The position numbers and the translations under genes are program-made. The notes under the pieces are model-generated. The model was not told the DNA's origin. It made no database searches and saw only the letters and a list, made by a program, of their open reading frames with translations. A stretch of DNA of 9,228 nucleotides, taken from SZUA-365 sp034002405 (lineage in GTDB: Bacteria; Bacteroidota; Ignavibacteria; SZUA-365). The stretch is from NCBI GenBank assembly GCA_034002405.1, contig JAVFAS010000094.1:1-9228 (forward strand), given 5' to 3'. This document shows, one piece after another, positions 1 through 6,916 of this stretch (within the stretch, counting starts at the first letter, position 1; the number at the start of each line of letters is the position of its first letter).

Positions 1-1
1 G

Positions 2-25
2 GTGATCGAGTACTACTCCCGCTAA
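2..25 (+). CDS. Possible C-terminal end of an upstream gene (partial)
   Basis: Reading from base 2 gives VIEYYSR followed by TAA at 23-25. Of the other forward frames, one has a stop at base 3 and one stays open into the repeat region, so this frame best suits the end of a gene that starts left of the window. A strong hairpin 25 nt after the stop fits a gene end. Seven codons are too few to identify a product, and the reading frame itself is an inference. Confidence 0.4.
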   Translation: MIEYYSR

Positions 26-49
26 GCAGCCACGCGGCATTTGTCCTTT

Positions 50-79
50 CCGAACGGCGTCCCCACGGACGCCGTTCGG
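50..79 (+). terminator. Perfect 13-bp hairpin, possible terminator of the upstream gene
   Basis: Bases 50-62 (CCGAACGGCGTCC) pair perfectly with 67-79 (GGACGCCGTTCGG) around a four-base loop CCAC. It lies 25 nt after the putative stop at 23-25. The downstream side has only a short TTT (82-84), so it is not a textbook intrinsic terminator. It directly abuts the tandem repeat beginning at 79 and could instead belong to that repeat system, since the second repeat unit also carries a large hairpin. Confidence 0.5.
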
Positions 80-218
80 CGTTTCCACCGTTCCGGTCAT
101 CCGTCGTAACGAGGGACCGCTCCTCTGCACGACCCGCCCCTCGATACGCGTCGCGCTCCTTCGTCGCGCGCCGCAACTCGGGGTGACACAATGTGCATAC
201 CTCTCCATGGGGCGCTCC
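79..218. repeat. Tandem palindromic element, unit A (shorter copy)
   Basis: The unit opens with GCGTTTCCACCGTTCC and continues through GTCATCC, a pyrimidine-rich middle and ACTCGGGGTGACACAATG. Bases 100-231 match 282-413 with four mismatches in 132 bases (171, 175, 212 and 218). Relative to unit B it lacks 42 nt just after GTCAT, exactly the part holding the left end of the inverted repeat and the long hairpin of unit B. It looks like a degraded, truncated copy. No coding potential is evident. Confidence 0.8.
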
Positions 219-400
219 GCGTCTCCACCGTTCCCGTCATCCCGAGTAGACGGATGTCAGCACGCCGGAGGCGTGCTGACGTCCGTCGTAACGAGGGACC
301 GCTCCTCTGCACGACCCGCCCCTCGATACGCGTCGCGCTCCTTCGTCGCGCGACGCTACTCGGGGTGACACAATGTGCATACCTCTCCATGGGCCGCTCG
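219..400. repeat. Tandem palindromic element, unit B (complete copy)
   Basis: This unit begins with the same GCGTCTCCACCGT sequence as unit A. Its core, 236-369, is bounded by near-perfect 14-bp inverted ends: GTCATCCCGAGTAG at 236-249 and CTACTCGGGGTGAC at 356-369, with one T/G wobble. Inside are two further hairpins: 249-266 with 270-287 (18 bp, one T-G wobble, loop GGA) and 330-338 with 348-356 (9 bp, 9-nt loop). Inverted ends, nested palindromes, no open frame of its own and tandem copies resemble REP-like or MITE-like noncoding elements. From memory, GTCATCC(C/T)GAG palindromes are dispersed in many bacterial genomes; I cannot check this genome. Confidence 0.8.
249..287. other. Long hairpin inside repeat unit B
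   Basis: Bases 249-266 pair with 270-287 around a GGA loop. The inner 11 bp (GTCAGCACGCC with GGCGTGCTGAC) and the outer 6 bp (GACGGA with TCCGTC) are perfect, separated by one T-G wobble at 255/281. No T-tract follows, so a terminator role is unproven. It is the main difference between the two tandem units. Confidence 0.75.
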
Positions 401-413
401 GCGTCTCCACCGT
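401..413. repeat. Fragment of a third repeat unit
   Basis: GCGTCTCCACCGT at 401-413 repeats the opening of unit B (219-231) and, with one change, that of unit A (79-91). After it the match ends. It marks the right edge of the tandem array and suggests that a third unit was cut off here or that copying ended here. Confidence 0.6.
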
Positions 414-520
414 CTCCCCGTAATCCGGAAAATTCCGTATACTACGACAATCGGCATTCCAACCGGAATCTCCGATTTCACCGCGTCATCCCCGAATCCC
501 GCCCATATGAGGACGATATG
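414..520. other. Leader region before the operon
   Basis: This is noncoding sequence between the repeat array and the first gene of the operon. Two short inverted repeats are visible: CGGAA-AA-TTCCG (426-437) and ATTCC-AACC-GGAAT (456-469). TATACT at 438-443 resembles a -10 box but has no convincing -35, and no TAnnTTTG group-type promoter is seen. GTCATCCCCGA at 485-495 echoes the end of the repeat element. A Shine-Dalgarno-like GAGGA lies at 509-513. The operon promoter is presumably here but cannot be placed. Confidence 0.4.
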
Positions 521-2740
521 ATGAAACGACGGACGACCGCAGCCGCGCTGCTGCTTCTCCTGCTCGTCTGCGCACCGCGCGTCGCGGCGCAGGACGCCAA
601 TCTCGCCACCCTCCGCAACGCACCGGACGCGAAGGATCATCCCGGCGCCGACGTCGTGGTGCTCTACGACAGCACGGATGTCGATGTGATGGAATCCGGT
701 CTGAGCTACGTCACGATGCACAAGCTGACGAAGGTACTCACCACGAACGGGGCCCGCGACCTGCGCGTGGTGACCTTCGATTATGATCCGCTTTCGGCCG
801 CGGTGGAGGTGCTGCGCGTGCGGGTGTATCGCAAGGACGGGACGGTACACACGCTGGCGCCGTCGGATGTGTACGATTACGCCGCTCCCGCGCGCGCGAT
901 TTACTGGGGCGCGCGGCAGAAACTGGCGTCGGTCGGCTGGCTTGAACCGGGCGATGCCGTGGAGACGCTGGTCTTCCGCAAGGGTTTCACTTACGCATTG
1001 CTCGCTGACGAGCAGATCGACCGTCTCGCGAATGACGGCCGTCTCGTGCCGGGTGCCGGGTTCCGCGGTGCGGAAACGGCGGGGACGCAGGGGACGGGTA
1101 CCCATGCGACCATGGCGGACGCAAACAGCGCGGACGCGGCGCGCACGGACGCAAACAGCGCGGATGATGACAGCCGCTTCATTCCACCGATGAAAGGACA
1201 TTTCTACGACATTGTGGAATTCTTCGCGAGGGTCCCGGTCAAGGAAAAAGTGTATCGGGTCCTGATGCCCGAAAACAAGCCGCTGCAGTACGAGGTGTAC
1301 AACGGCGCGCTTGCCTCGTCCGTGCATTTCCATCCGAAGTTCACCCACCGGCATGTGGTGGATGTCAATCCCGCCGGAGCGCAGCACGCGACGGATGCCG
1401 ACGCGCTGCATCCCACGCAGGGATTGTACACCAAGCCGGGAAAGGTGACCTACTGCTGGGCCGCGCGGGACATCATGCCGTTCAGCGGCGAACCCGACAT
1501 GGTGGCACCGAGTGACGTCGCGCCCAAGCTGCTCGTGTCGACCTCGCCGGACTGGTACGCGAAGTCGACCTGGTTTCACGGCGTCAACGAGGACTTCGGC
1601 AGCTTCGCCGTCACCCCCGAGGTCCAGGCGAAAACCGACGAACTGCTGGAAGGTGTGACCGACGAACTCGAGAAGATCAGCATTCTCAATCATTGGGTCG
1701 CGGAGGAAATCCGCTATTCCGGAATTTCCATGGGCGAGGGTGAGGGATACACCCTGCACACCGGCGCGATGACCTTCTCCGATCGCTGCGGGGTGTGCAA
1801 GGACAAGGCCGGCATGCTCGTGACCATGCTGCGTGCGGCGGGATTCGAATCCTATCCCGCGATGACCATGGCCGGTTCGCGCATCGATCGCATTCCCGCC
1901 GATCAGTTCAATCACAGCGTCACCGTCGTCAAACGCGCCAACGGCCACTGGATGCTGCTCGATCCGACGTGGATTCCCGGTGCGCGGGAGATGTGGTCGT
2001 CGGCCGAACAGCAGCAGGAATTCCTCATGGGCATCCCGGGCGGCGCCGATGTGATGTCAACGCCGATTTCTCCGGCGGAAAATCATTTCATGAACATGAA
2101 AAACACCGCGCGACTCTCGGCCGACGGCACGCTCGAGGGGACGGTGGAGATCGAGGCGGAGGGACAGTCCGACGCACTCCTCCGCCGCGCGTTCACGCGC
2201 AGCTACAAATCGGGCTGGGAGGACACCTACAGCGCGATGCTCGCGCGCGCCTACCCCCTCGCGGAGGTGACGAACCAGGAGCTGCCGGATCCGAATGACC
2301 TTTCCGCGCCGGTGCGCGTGCGCGTCACGTACCGTATTCCGGGATTCGCCGCGCAGGCGGGCGACCGCCTGCTCTTCACGCCATTGCTCGGCGGACGCAC
2401 GATCGGCGATGGTTTCCACGCCCCGGAACTCGCCACGCGCACGACCATGGAGGCGCGGAAATACGGGTTCCGCCAGCGCTGTTCGCGCCTGGTCACGATC
2501 GACGAAACGATCACGTTGCCCGCCGGTATGCGCGCCGTTCGCCTGCCCGACGCCGTCGCGCTCGAGGGGGACGCCGCGAGCTTCCGGAGCACGGTGTCGA
2601 TGCAGGGAAATGCGCTGCGACTGACCGCGGTGCATCGCATGGAAAAACGCGTCTATGACGCCGCCGACTGGCCGGCATTCCGCGCCGCGCTGCGTGCGCG
2701 GATCGCGCTCGCCGACACCCCCCTCATTCTCACGAAATAA
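521..2740 (+). CDS. Exported DUF3857 / transglutaminase-like protein, triad intact
   Basis: The predicted protein has 739 residues. The N-terminus (MKRR, then AAALLLLLLVCAPRVAA) is a signal peptide with likely cleavage before QDAN. Residues about 20-180 resemble DUF3857. A transglutaminase-like core follows with Cys426 in RCGVCKDKAG, His465 in NHSVTVV and Asp481 in LLDPTW, so the papain-like Cys-His-Asp triad is complete. The C-terminal third is a beta-rich DUF3858-like region. Such proteins act in the periplasm or at the surface; their reactions are mostly unknown. GAGGA at 509-513 lies 7 nt before the ATG at 521 and 4 nt before an adjacent ATG at 518, so either may start. The frame stays open back to 191, but that extension translates the repeat array and would bury the signal peptide. 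Residues about 184-220 are a low-complexity insert with an in-frame duplication. It is the first gene of a probable four-gene operon. The family is confident, the substrate unknown. Confidence 0.9.
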   Translation: MKRRTTAAALLLLLLVCAPRVAAQDANLATLRNAPDAKDHPGADVVVLYDSTDVDVMESGLSYVTMHKLTKVLTTNGARDLRVVTFDYDPLSAAVEVLRVRVYRKDGTVHTLAPSDVYDYAAPARAIYWGARQKLASVGWLEPGDAVETLVFRKGFTYALLADEQIDRLANDGRLVPGAGFRGAETAGTQGTGTHATMADANSADAARTDANSADDDSRFIPPMKGHFYDIVEFFARVPVKEKVYRVLMPENKPLQYEVYNGALASSVHFHPKFTHRHVVDVNPAGAQHATDADALHPTQGLYTKPGKVTYCWAARDIMPFSGEPDMVAPSDVAPKLLVSTSPDWYAKSTWFHGVNEDFGSFAVTPEVQAKTDELLEGVTDELEKISILNHWVAEEIRYSGISMGEGEGYTLHTGAMTFSDRCGVCKDKAGMLVTMLRAAGFESYPAMTMAGSRIDRIPADQFNHSVTVVKRANGHWMLLDPTWIPGAREMWSSAEQQQEFLMGIPGGADVMSTPISPAENHFMNMKNTARLSADGTLEGTVEIEAEGQSDALLRRAFTRSYKSGWEDTYSAMLARAYPLAEVTNQELPDPNDLSAPVRVRVTYRIPGFAAQAGDRLLFTPLLGGRTIGDGFHAPELATRTTMEARKYGFRQRCSRLVTIDETITLPAGMRAVRLPDAVALEGDAASFRSTVSMQGNALRLTAVHRMEKRVYDAADWPAFRAALRARIALADTPLILTK
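1116..1164 (+). repeat. In-frame 19-bp direct repeat in the first DUF3857 gene
   Basis: CGGACGCAAACAGCGCGGA occurs at 1116-1134 and again at 1146-1164, a spacing of 30 nt or ten codons, so the frame is kept. It encodes the repeated peptide DANSAD within a stretch rich in Ala, Asp, Thr and Gly. This looks like recent slippage in a flexible linker between the DUF3857 part and the following domain. Confidence 0.85.
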
Positions 2741-2754
2741 AGGAGCGAGTTGTC

Positions 2755-4695
2755 ATGAATATCCGCACGATCATCCTGCTGCTCGCCCTGCTCCCGCTGT
2801 CTGTCTTCGCGCAGAGTACCGGAGAAAAAACCTACGTGGTGGGTGCCGGCGCCACGCCGTCCACCGATGTCGCCGACGCGGTGTACGAGGATGTCCGGCA
2901 TGAATACGTCCTGCACCCCGATGGCAGCACGGTATACACCTACAGCCACCGGCTGCGCCTGCTGACCAACTACGCCTTCACCCGCGCCTATGGCGAATCC
3001 TTCATCACCTACAATCCGCGCTGGCAGACGCTCGACGTGCTGCGGTCGATCACGACGATGCGGGATGGCAGGAAGGTGGAATCACCCTTCAACGCCTACA
3101 ACGAAGTGCTGCCCGGCTATGCCGCGAGTTCGGCTCCGCATCTCGGCCTCAAGGAAATGGTGGTCACACATGTCGGGGTCGAGGCCGGTGCGGTGATCGA
3201 TTTCTCCTACCGGCTCACCACGAAACCGGGCATGCTGCCGGGATTGATGGGACGGGTGGTATTCGGAGCACGGAGTCCGATACAGAAACTGAGCGTTCTC
3301 GTCACCGTTCCCCGCGACATTGCGCTCACGCATGCCTTCGTCCGTGACGAGAACAAACCCGATGTGACCGAGCAAGAGGGAACGCGCGTGCATCGCTGGA
3401 TGCGCCGCGATCTTCCGATGGTCGAGGTGGAAGCACAACAGCCACCGCTCGAAAATTTCCTCCCCGTGTTGCACTTCACCACCGCCACGAAGGATGATGT
3501 CATTCGTCATTGCCTGCAGGATGCGGGCGATGCGGACCTGGGCCCGGCCCAGGCAGCGGTGGATGAGATCGTGCGCAAGGAAAGCGATCCGGTGCAACGC
3601 GCGGCGGCATTGCAGCGCTGGGTGCTCGAGCGCGTGGGCCGGATGGGCGGACCGCTCGATATCCTTGGCTATCGCGCGATGGCACCCGCGGCGACGCTGC
3701 GCGCGAATACCGGCTCCGATCTCGACCGCGCGGTGCTGCTCGCGGCCATGTGCCGCGCCGCGGGAATCGATGCCGTGCCGGTACTGTTCAGCAGCGATGT
3801 CCGCAGCGAGGGAATCATCATCAAATCGACGCACACAGGCGACAGCCGTATCGATGAATTCCACCCGGACGCACATCCCGACATCGCCTCGCTGCCGCTG
3901 TTTCCCCATGCGGCGGTGGTCTGCTCGGCGGTCGGGCAGTATGTCATGCTCGCGCTCGATCCCGCGCGGAAGCAAACCGGACCGATGGATCCGAAATATT
4001 GGGGCCGCTTTTACCTCGAACTGAAGGACGGCACCCAGGAGTTGCGGCAGTACATGCCGCTCGCCGTGCTTTCGCCCTCGGTCGTCCGCGTGACATCGGA
4101 CTGGACGCTGGGCGCCGACCTGACCGTGAAGGGGAAGAGCAGCGTGTCCACCGCGGGCATTCACGGGTACGCCCTCGATCCGGACCACCTCAACGGATTG
4201 ATGTCGCGAACGCTCGCCGCCGCCGGACAGGGTGTGCGGGTCGAACCGGGTGACGTGGAAGTCCGTGCCAGCGCGGAGACGGTGTGCGAGGCCGATATCG
4301 CCGCGGAGAAGGGCCTGACGGTCGTCGAAGGCATCGCCGCGTTCCGTCTGCCGGCCGCACCGCACGGTGTGAACGAACTCCATCTCCCGTTGGGCGATCT
4401 TCGACGTACCACTCCCGTCGCCGTACCGGGAACGCTGCGGGAGGAGCAGCGCTTCACCCTGCATCTGCCGAAGCATGTGCGTGCGGCGACCGTGCCGGCA
4501 GGGATCGACGTCTCCAATGCGGTCGGTTCCGTGCGTTCGGTCATCACGGCCGATGCCCATGACATCGAGGTGACGCGCGTGATTGAAATCTCGGATGCGA
4601 GACTGGAAGCGCCGGCCTACCCGCTGCTGCGCGAATTGCTGCGCGCGTGGAATCATCCCGCGCATTCGACCCTGCAACTGCGCGTGGCGAACTGA
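2755..4695 (+). CDS. Exported DUF3857 protein, transglutaminase-like domain without its Cys
   Basis: The protein has 646 residues and starts with a clear signal peptide (MNIRTIILLLALLPLSVFA, likely cut before QST). Residues about 40-240 resemble DUF3857 (VYEDVRHEYVLHPDG, MRDGRKVESP, GAVIDFSYRL). A transglutaminase-like fold follows. The segment TGSDLDRAVLLAAMCRAAGI aligns with the catalytic-Cys segment of the upstream gene, but Asp322 stands where the Cys should be. His385 (FPHAAVV) and Asp402 (LALDPAR) are retained. It is therefore probably a non-catalytic relative, perhaps a binding or structural partner of the upstream protein; that role is inference. AAAGGAG at 2739-2745 gives a strong ribosome site 9 nt before the ATG and overlaps the preceding stop. 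The 14-nt gap implies co-transcription. The C-terminus is beta-rich. Confidence 0.85.
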   Translation: MNIRTIILLLALLPLSVFAQSTGEKTYVVGAGATPSTDVADAVYEDVRHEYVLHPDGSTVYTYSHRLRLLTNYAFTRAYGESFITYNPRWQTLDVLRSITTMRDGRKVESPFNAYNEVLPGYAASSAPHLGLKEMVVTHVGVEAGAVIDFSYRLTTKPGMLPGLMGRVVFGARSPIQKLSVLVTVPRDIALTHAFVRDENKPDVTEQEGTRVHRWMRRDLPMVEVEAQQPPLENFLPVLHFTTATKDDVIRHCLQDAGDADLGPAQAAVDEIVRKESDPVQRAAALQRWVLERVGRMGGPLDILGYRAMAPAATLRANTGSDLDRAVLLAAMCRAAGIDAVPVLFSSDVRSEGIIIKSTHTGDSRIDEFHPDAHPDIASLPLFPHAAVVCSAVGQYVMLALDPARKQTGPMDPKYWGRFYLELKDGTQELRQYMPLAVLSPSVVRVTSDWTLGADLTVKGKSSVSTAGIHGYALDPDHLNGLMSRTLAAAGQGVRVEPGDVEVRASAETVCEADIAAEKGLTVVEGIAAFRLPAAPHGVNELHLPLGDLRRTTPVAVPGTLREEQRFTLHLPKHVRAATVPAGIDVSNAVGSVRSVITADAHDIEVTRVIEISDARLEAPAYPLLRELLRAWNHPAHSTLQLRVAN

Positions 4696-4699
4696 CCCG

Positions 4700-5542
4700 A
4701 TGCTGTATCTCGTCCTTGCCATCGTCTGCAGCGTGGCGGTCGCGGTGGTAATCACCTACGCGCATAAGAAGCATCTGCCGAGGTTTCCGCTGCTGGCGAC
4801 GAATTACGTCGTCGCCACGGCGGCCTCGGTGATCGGCAGCGGCGCGTCCACACGCATGTTCGCGGTACCCGCGGAGATGGGCCTCGCGGTGTTCCTCGGC
4901 GTGTTGTTCATCGGCTGTTTCTGGCTGATGACGAAGACGGTGGAAAAATTGGGCATGGTCATTCCCGTCACCCTCATGCGGCTGTCCGCGGTGATTCCGA
5001 CCGCCGGATCCATTGTACTGTACGGCGAGAGTCCGTCCGTCCTGCAAGTGGGTGGCATGCTGCTCGCGTTTCTCGCGCTCCCGCTGGCCTCGCCACAGCC
5101 GTTGACACGGGCCAGCCTGCGTCCGTTGCTCGAGGGCGGTTTCGGCTGGGGACTCCTGCTCTTTGTCGCCTTCGGCATTACCGAGTTCCTGTTCAAGTTC
5201 CAGAAGGAGGTCCTGCCGATGGACAATCCTTCCGACCTTCTGCAAGTGGTGTTCGGTACCGCCATGCTCATCGGCATCACCGCCGCCGTGCGCCGTCGCG
5301 AACGCTTCGGCGGGCATGTGATCGCGGCGGGCGCCGTGCTCGGGATCGTGAACATGTACTCGGCCCGATTCTTCATCCTCGCCGTGCGAGAGCTTCCCGG
5401 CATGGTACTCTTTCCGATCAACGGGATCGGCATCATCATGCTCTCGGCCATCGTCGGCGTGCTGTTGTGGAAGGAGCGTCTCAATCCACGCAACCTGCTG
5501 TACCTTGCCTGCGCCGCGGTCGCGCTCGCGCTCATTGCGTAA
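4700..5542 (+). CDS. DMT/EamA-type ten-helix membrane transporter
   Basis: The 280-residue protein is almost entirely hydrophobic, with about ten predicted membrane segments (roughly residues 2-20, 31-48, 59-77, 86-108, 114-130, 147-167, 180-197, 207-228, 234-257 and 265-280). The two halves look related, as in drug/metabolite transporter (EamA) proteins; LYGESPSVLQVGGM and LLWKERLNPRNLLY are typical loop-helix passages of each half. Such permeases move small metabolites across the inner membrane; the substrate cannot be told. The ATG lies 4 nt after the previous stop with no good Shine-Dalgarno, so translation is probably coupled. An in-frame start further upstream would overlap the preceding gene and add a charged, non-membrane tail, so it was rejected. 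Confidence 0.85.
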   Translation: MLYLVLAIVCSVAVAVVITYAHKKHLPRFPLLATNYVVATAASVIGSGASTRMFAVPAEMGLAVFLGVLFIGCFWLMTKTVEKLGMVIPVTLMRLSAVIPTAGSIVLYGESPSVLQVGGMLLAFLALPLASPQPLTRASLRPLLEGGFGWGLLLFVAFGITEFLFKFQKEVLPMDNPSDLLQVVFGTAMLIGITAAVRRRERFGGHVIAAGAVLGIVNMYSARFFILAVRELPGMVLFPINGIGIIMLSAIVGVLLWKERLNPRNLLYLACAAVALALIA

Positions 5543-5551
5543 CGGCACCGG

Positions 5552-6580
5552 ATGGCAGCGATCTCCGTCGTCCTCCCTGTCTTCAATGCCCGCGCGACGG
5601 TCGCGGACGCCATCGCAAGCCTCGACGCGGATATTCTGTCCGTCGAGGACGGGGATGCGATCGAGGTTCTCGCGATCGATGACGGATCGACCGACGGCAG
5701 CGGCGCGGTGCTCGATGCCTTGGCGGCGGCGCAACCGTGGCTGCGCGTCCTGCACCGGCCGCATGGCGGCATTGTCGATGCGTTGAATGCCGGACTTGCG
5801 GCCGCGCGCGGGAGTTACATCGCGCGCATGGATGCCGACGATACAAGTCTGCCCGGGCGTCTCGCGCGGCAGCGGGAATTCCTCGATTCGCATCCGGATA
5901 TCGGATTGGTGAGCGGACGCGTGGAATTCGGCGGCGACCGCGCGCGCGCGCGCGGGTATGCGCTGCATGTGGACTGGCTCAACTCCCTGACCACCCCGGA
6001 AGCCATCGCGCTCGGGCGTTTCATCGAATCGCCGTTCGCGCATCCCTCGGTGATGTTCCGTCGCGAACTCCTTGCCGTCCACGGCGGCTACCGCGACAGC
6101 GATTTTCCGGAGGACTACGAACTGTGGCTGCGATGGATGGATGCCGGCGTGCGCATGGCGCGCATCGACGTGCCGGTGCTGTTGTGGAACGATCCCCCCG
6201 CGCGGCTTTCGCGCCGTGATCCGCGTTATTCCGTGGACGCATTTTATTCCGTCAAGGCACGCTACCTCGCCCGCTGGCTCGCGCGGGAAAATCCGCTGCA
6301 TCCACACGTGATCGTCTGGGGCGCCGGACGCATCACGAGGAAGCGTGTCCGACTGCTGCAGCACGAAGGTGTCGAGGTTCATGCCTGGGTGGACATCGAT
6401 CCCGACAAGATCGGCCAGAGCATCGACGGCACGCCCGTGCTTTCGCCCGACCAGCTCCCAGCGCCCGACTCCAGTTTCATCCTCACCTACGTCGGCAACC
6501 GCGACGCCCGCGCGGATATTGCCCACTGGCTCGACACCCACGAATACCGCCACGGCATCGACTACCTTCACGCCGCGTGA
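5552..6580 (+). CDS. GT2 family glycosyltransferase with C-terminal Rossmann-like domain
   Basis: The protein has 342 residues. Residues 1-230 form a GT-A family-2 glycosyltransferase: ISVVLPVFNA at the start, DDGST at 43-47 for nucleotide binding, DADD at 94-97 as the metal-binding DXD, and ED (187-188) in FPEDYELWLR as the likely catalytic-base region. It should move a sugar from a nucleotide-sugar donor to an unknown acceptor in the cytoplasm or at the inner membrane face. From about residue 253 a second module begins with VIVWGAGRITRK (Gly257 and Gly259), followed by HAWVDIDPDKIGQ and TPVLSPDQLP. This resembles the Rossmann-like nucleotide-binding module seen on some polysaccharide enzymes. 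It starts 9 nt after the permease stop, without a clear ribosome site, and ends the operon. A GC dinucleotide run at 5939-5954 encodes RARAR. Confidence 0.88.
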   Translation: MAAISVVLPVFNARATVADAIASLDADILSVEDGDAIEVLAIDDGSTDGSGAVLDALAAAQPWLRVLHRPHGGIVDALNAGLAAARGSYIARMDADDTSLPGRLARQREFLDSHPDIGLVSGRVEFGGDRARARGYALHVDWLNSLTTPEAIALGRFIESPFAHPSVMFRRELLAVHGGYRDSDFPEDYELWLRWMDAGVRMARIDVPVLLWNDPPARLSRRDPRYSVDAFYSVKARYLARWLARENPLHPHVIVWGAGRITRKRVRLLQHEGVEVHAWVDIDPDKIGQSIDGTPVLSPDQLPAPDSSFILTYVGNRDARADIAHWLDTHEYRHGIDYLHAA

Positions 6581-6913
6581 ACAGCGGAAAGGGTGGACGG
6601 GCATGGTCGATCATGGCCAATTTTGGATAGACGGACGTACCGACCTCTTGGTGCATTCCCCGTACGTTTGATCATTCGACAATGCCGGATGACAAGGATT
6701 CGTGTCTCACGCACGTGGCATGAAAAGCAAGTCAATAAATAATGACCTTGTTTTTATGTGTTTTTTTATTATCTTTGCGAAGAGCCATTAGCGTAGTTAC
6801 TGATCAGAAAACGCGTTGATTCACATCGAGGCGGGATTCCGCCGCTTCGTCGGGAGACGACAACGTGAGGCTCTCCCTGTCGACATTCCGTACCGCACCG
6901 TAATTCCGAGGTT
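6581..6913. other. Intergenic region with composition shift and promoter
   Basis: No gene is supported in these 333 nt. The first part remains moderately GC-rich; ACGTAC (6635-6640) and GTACGT (6662-6667) could form a weak hairpin after the operon, without a T-run. From about 6720 the sequence turns AT-rich and holds the promoter at 6748-6777. The remainder (6785-6913) would be a 5' leader of about 130 nt for the next gene. No riboswitch or RNA gene is recognised in it. Confidence 0.5.
6748..6777 (+). promoter_or_regulatory. Bacteroidota-type promoter (TTG-N19-TATCTTTG)
   Basis: TTG at 6748-6750 is followed, after 19 nt, by TATCTTTG at 6770-6777. This fits the known Bacteroidota primary-sigma consensus, TTTG or TTG about 19 nt before TAnnTTTG; the -7 element is a full match. 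Transcription would begin near 6784. It lies about 140 nt ahead of the split T9SS cargo gene and probably drives that gene and the following small gene. The T-rich spacer is also typical. Confidence 0.75.
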
Positions 6914-6916
6914 GTG

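Noticed and set aside
79..413. CRISPR array
   Set aside because: There are only two long, near-identical tandem copies with no alternation of short repeats and unique spacers; the internal palindromes point to a noncoding repeat element.
438..443. TATACT as a -10 box for the operon
   Set aside because: No -35 element at the right distance and not the promoter type expected in this group; left as a remark only.
356..1948. 530-codon open frame on the minus strand
   Set aside because: It is antisense to the first DUF3857 gene and runs into the repeat array; no recognisable protein.
3082..4755. 557-codon open frame on the minus strand
   Set aside because: It is antisense to the second DUF3857 gene; the composition is shadow-like, with no domain and no ribosome site considered convincing.
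5939..5954. GC dinucleotide run as a phase-variable site in the glycosyltransferase
   Set aside because: Short, and the glycosyltransferase motifs continue in the correct frame on both sides; slippage is possible but nothing supports it.
4544..6604. 686-codon open frame on the minus strand
   Set aside because: It lies antisense to the permease and glycosyltransferase, whose domains are clear. Its translation is rich in Arg, His, Glu and Gln without motifs, the usual shadow of GC-rich genes.
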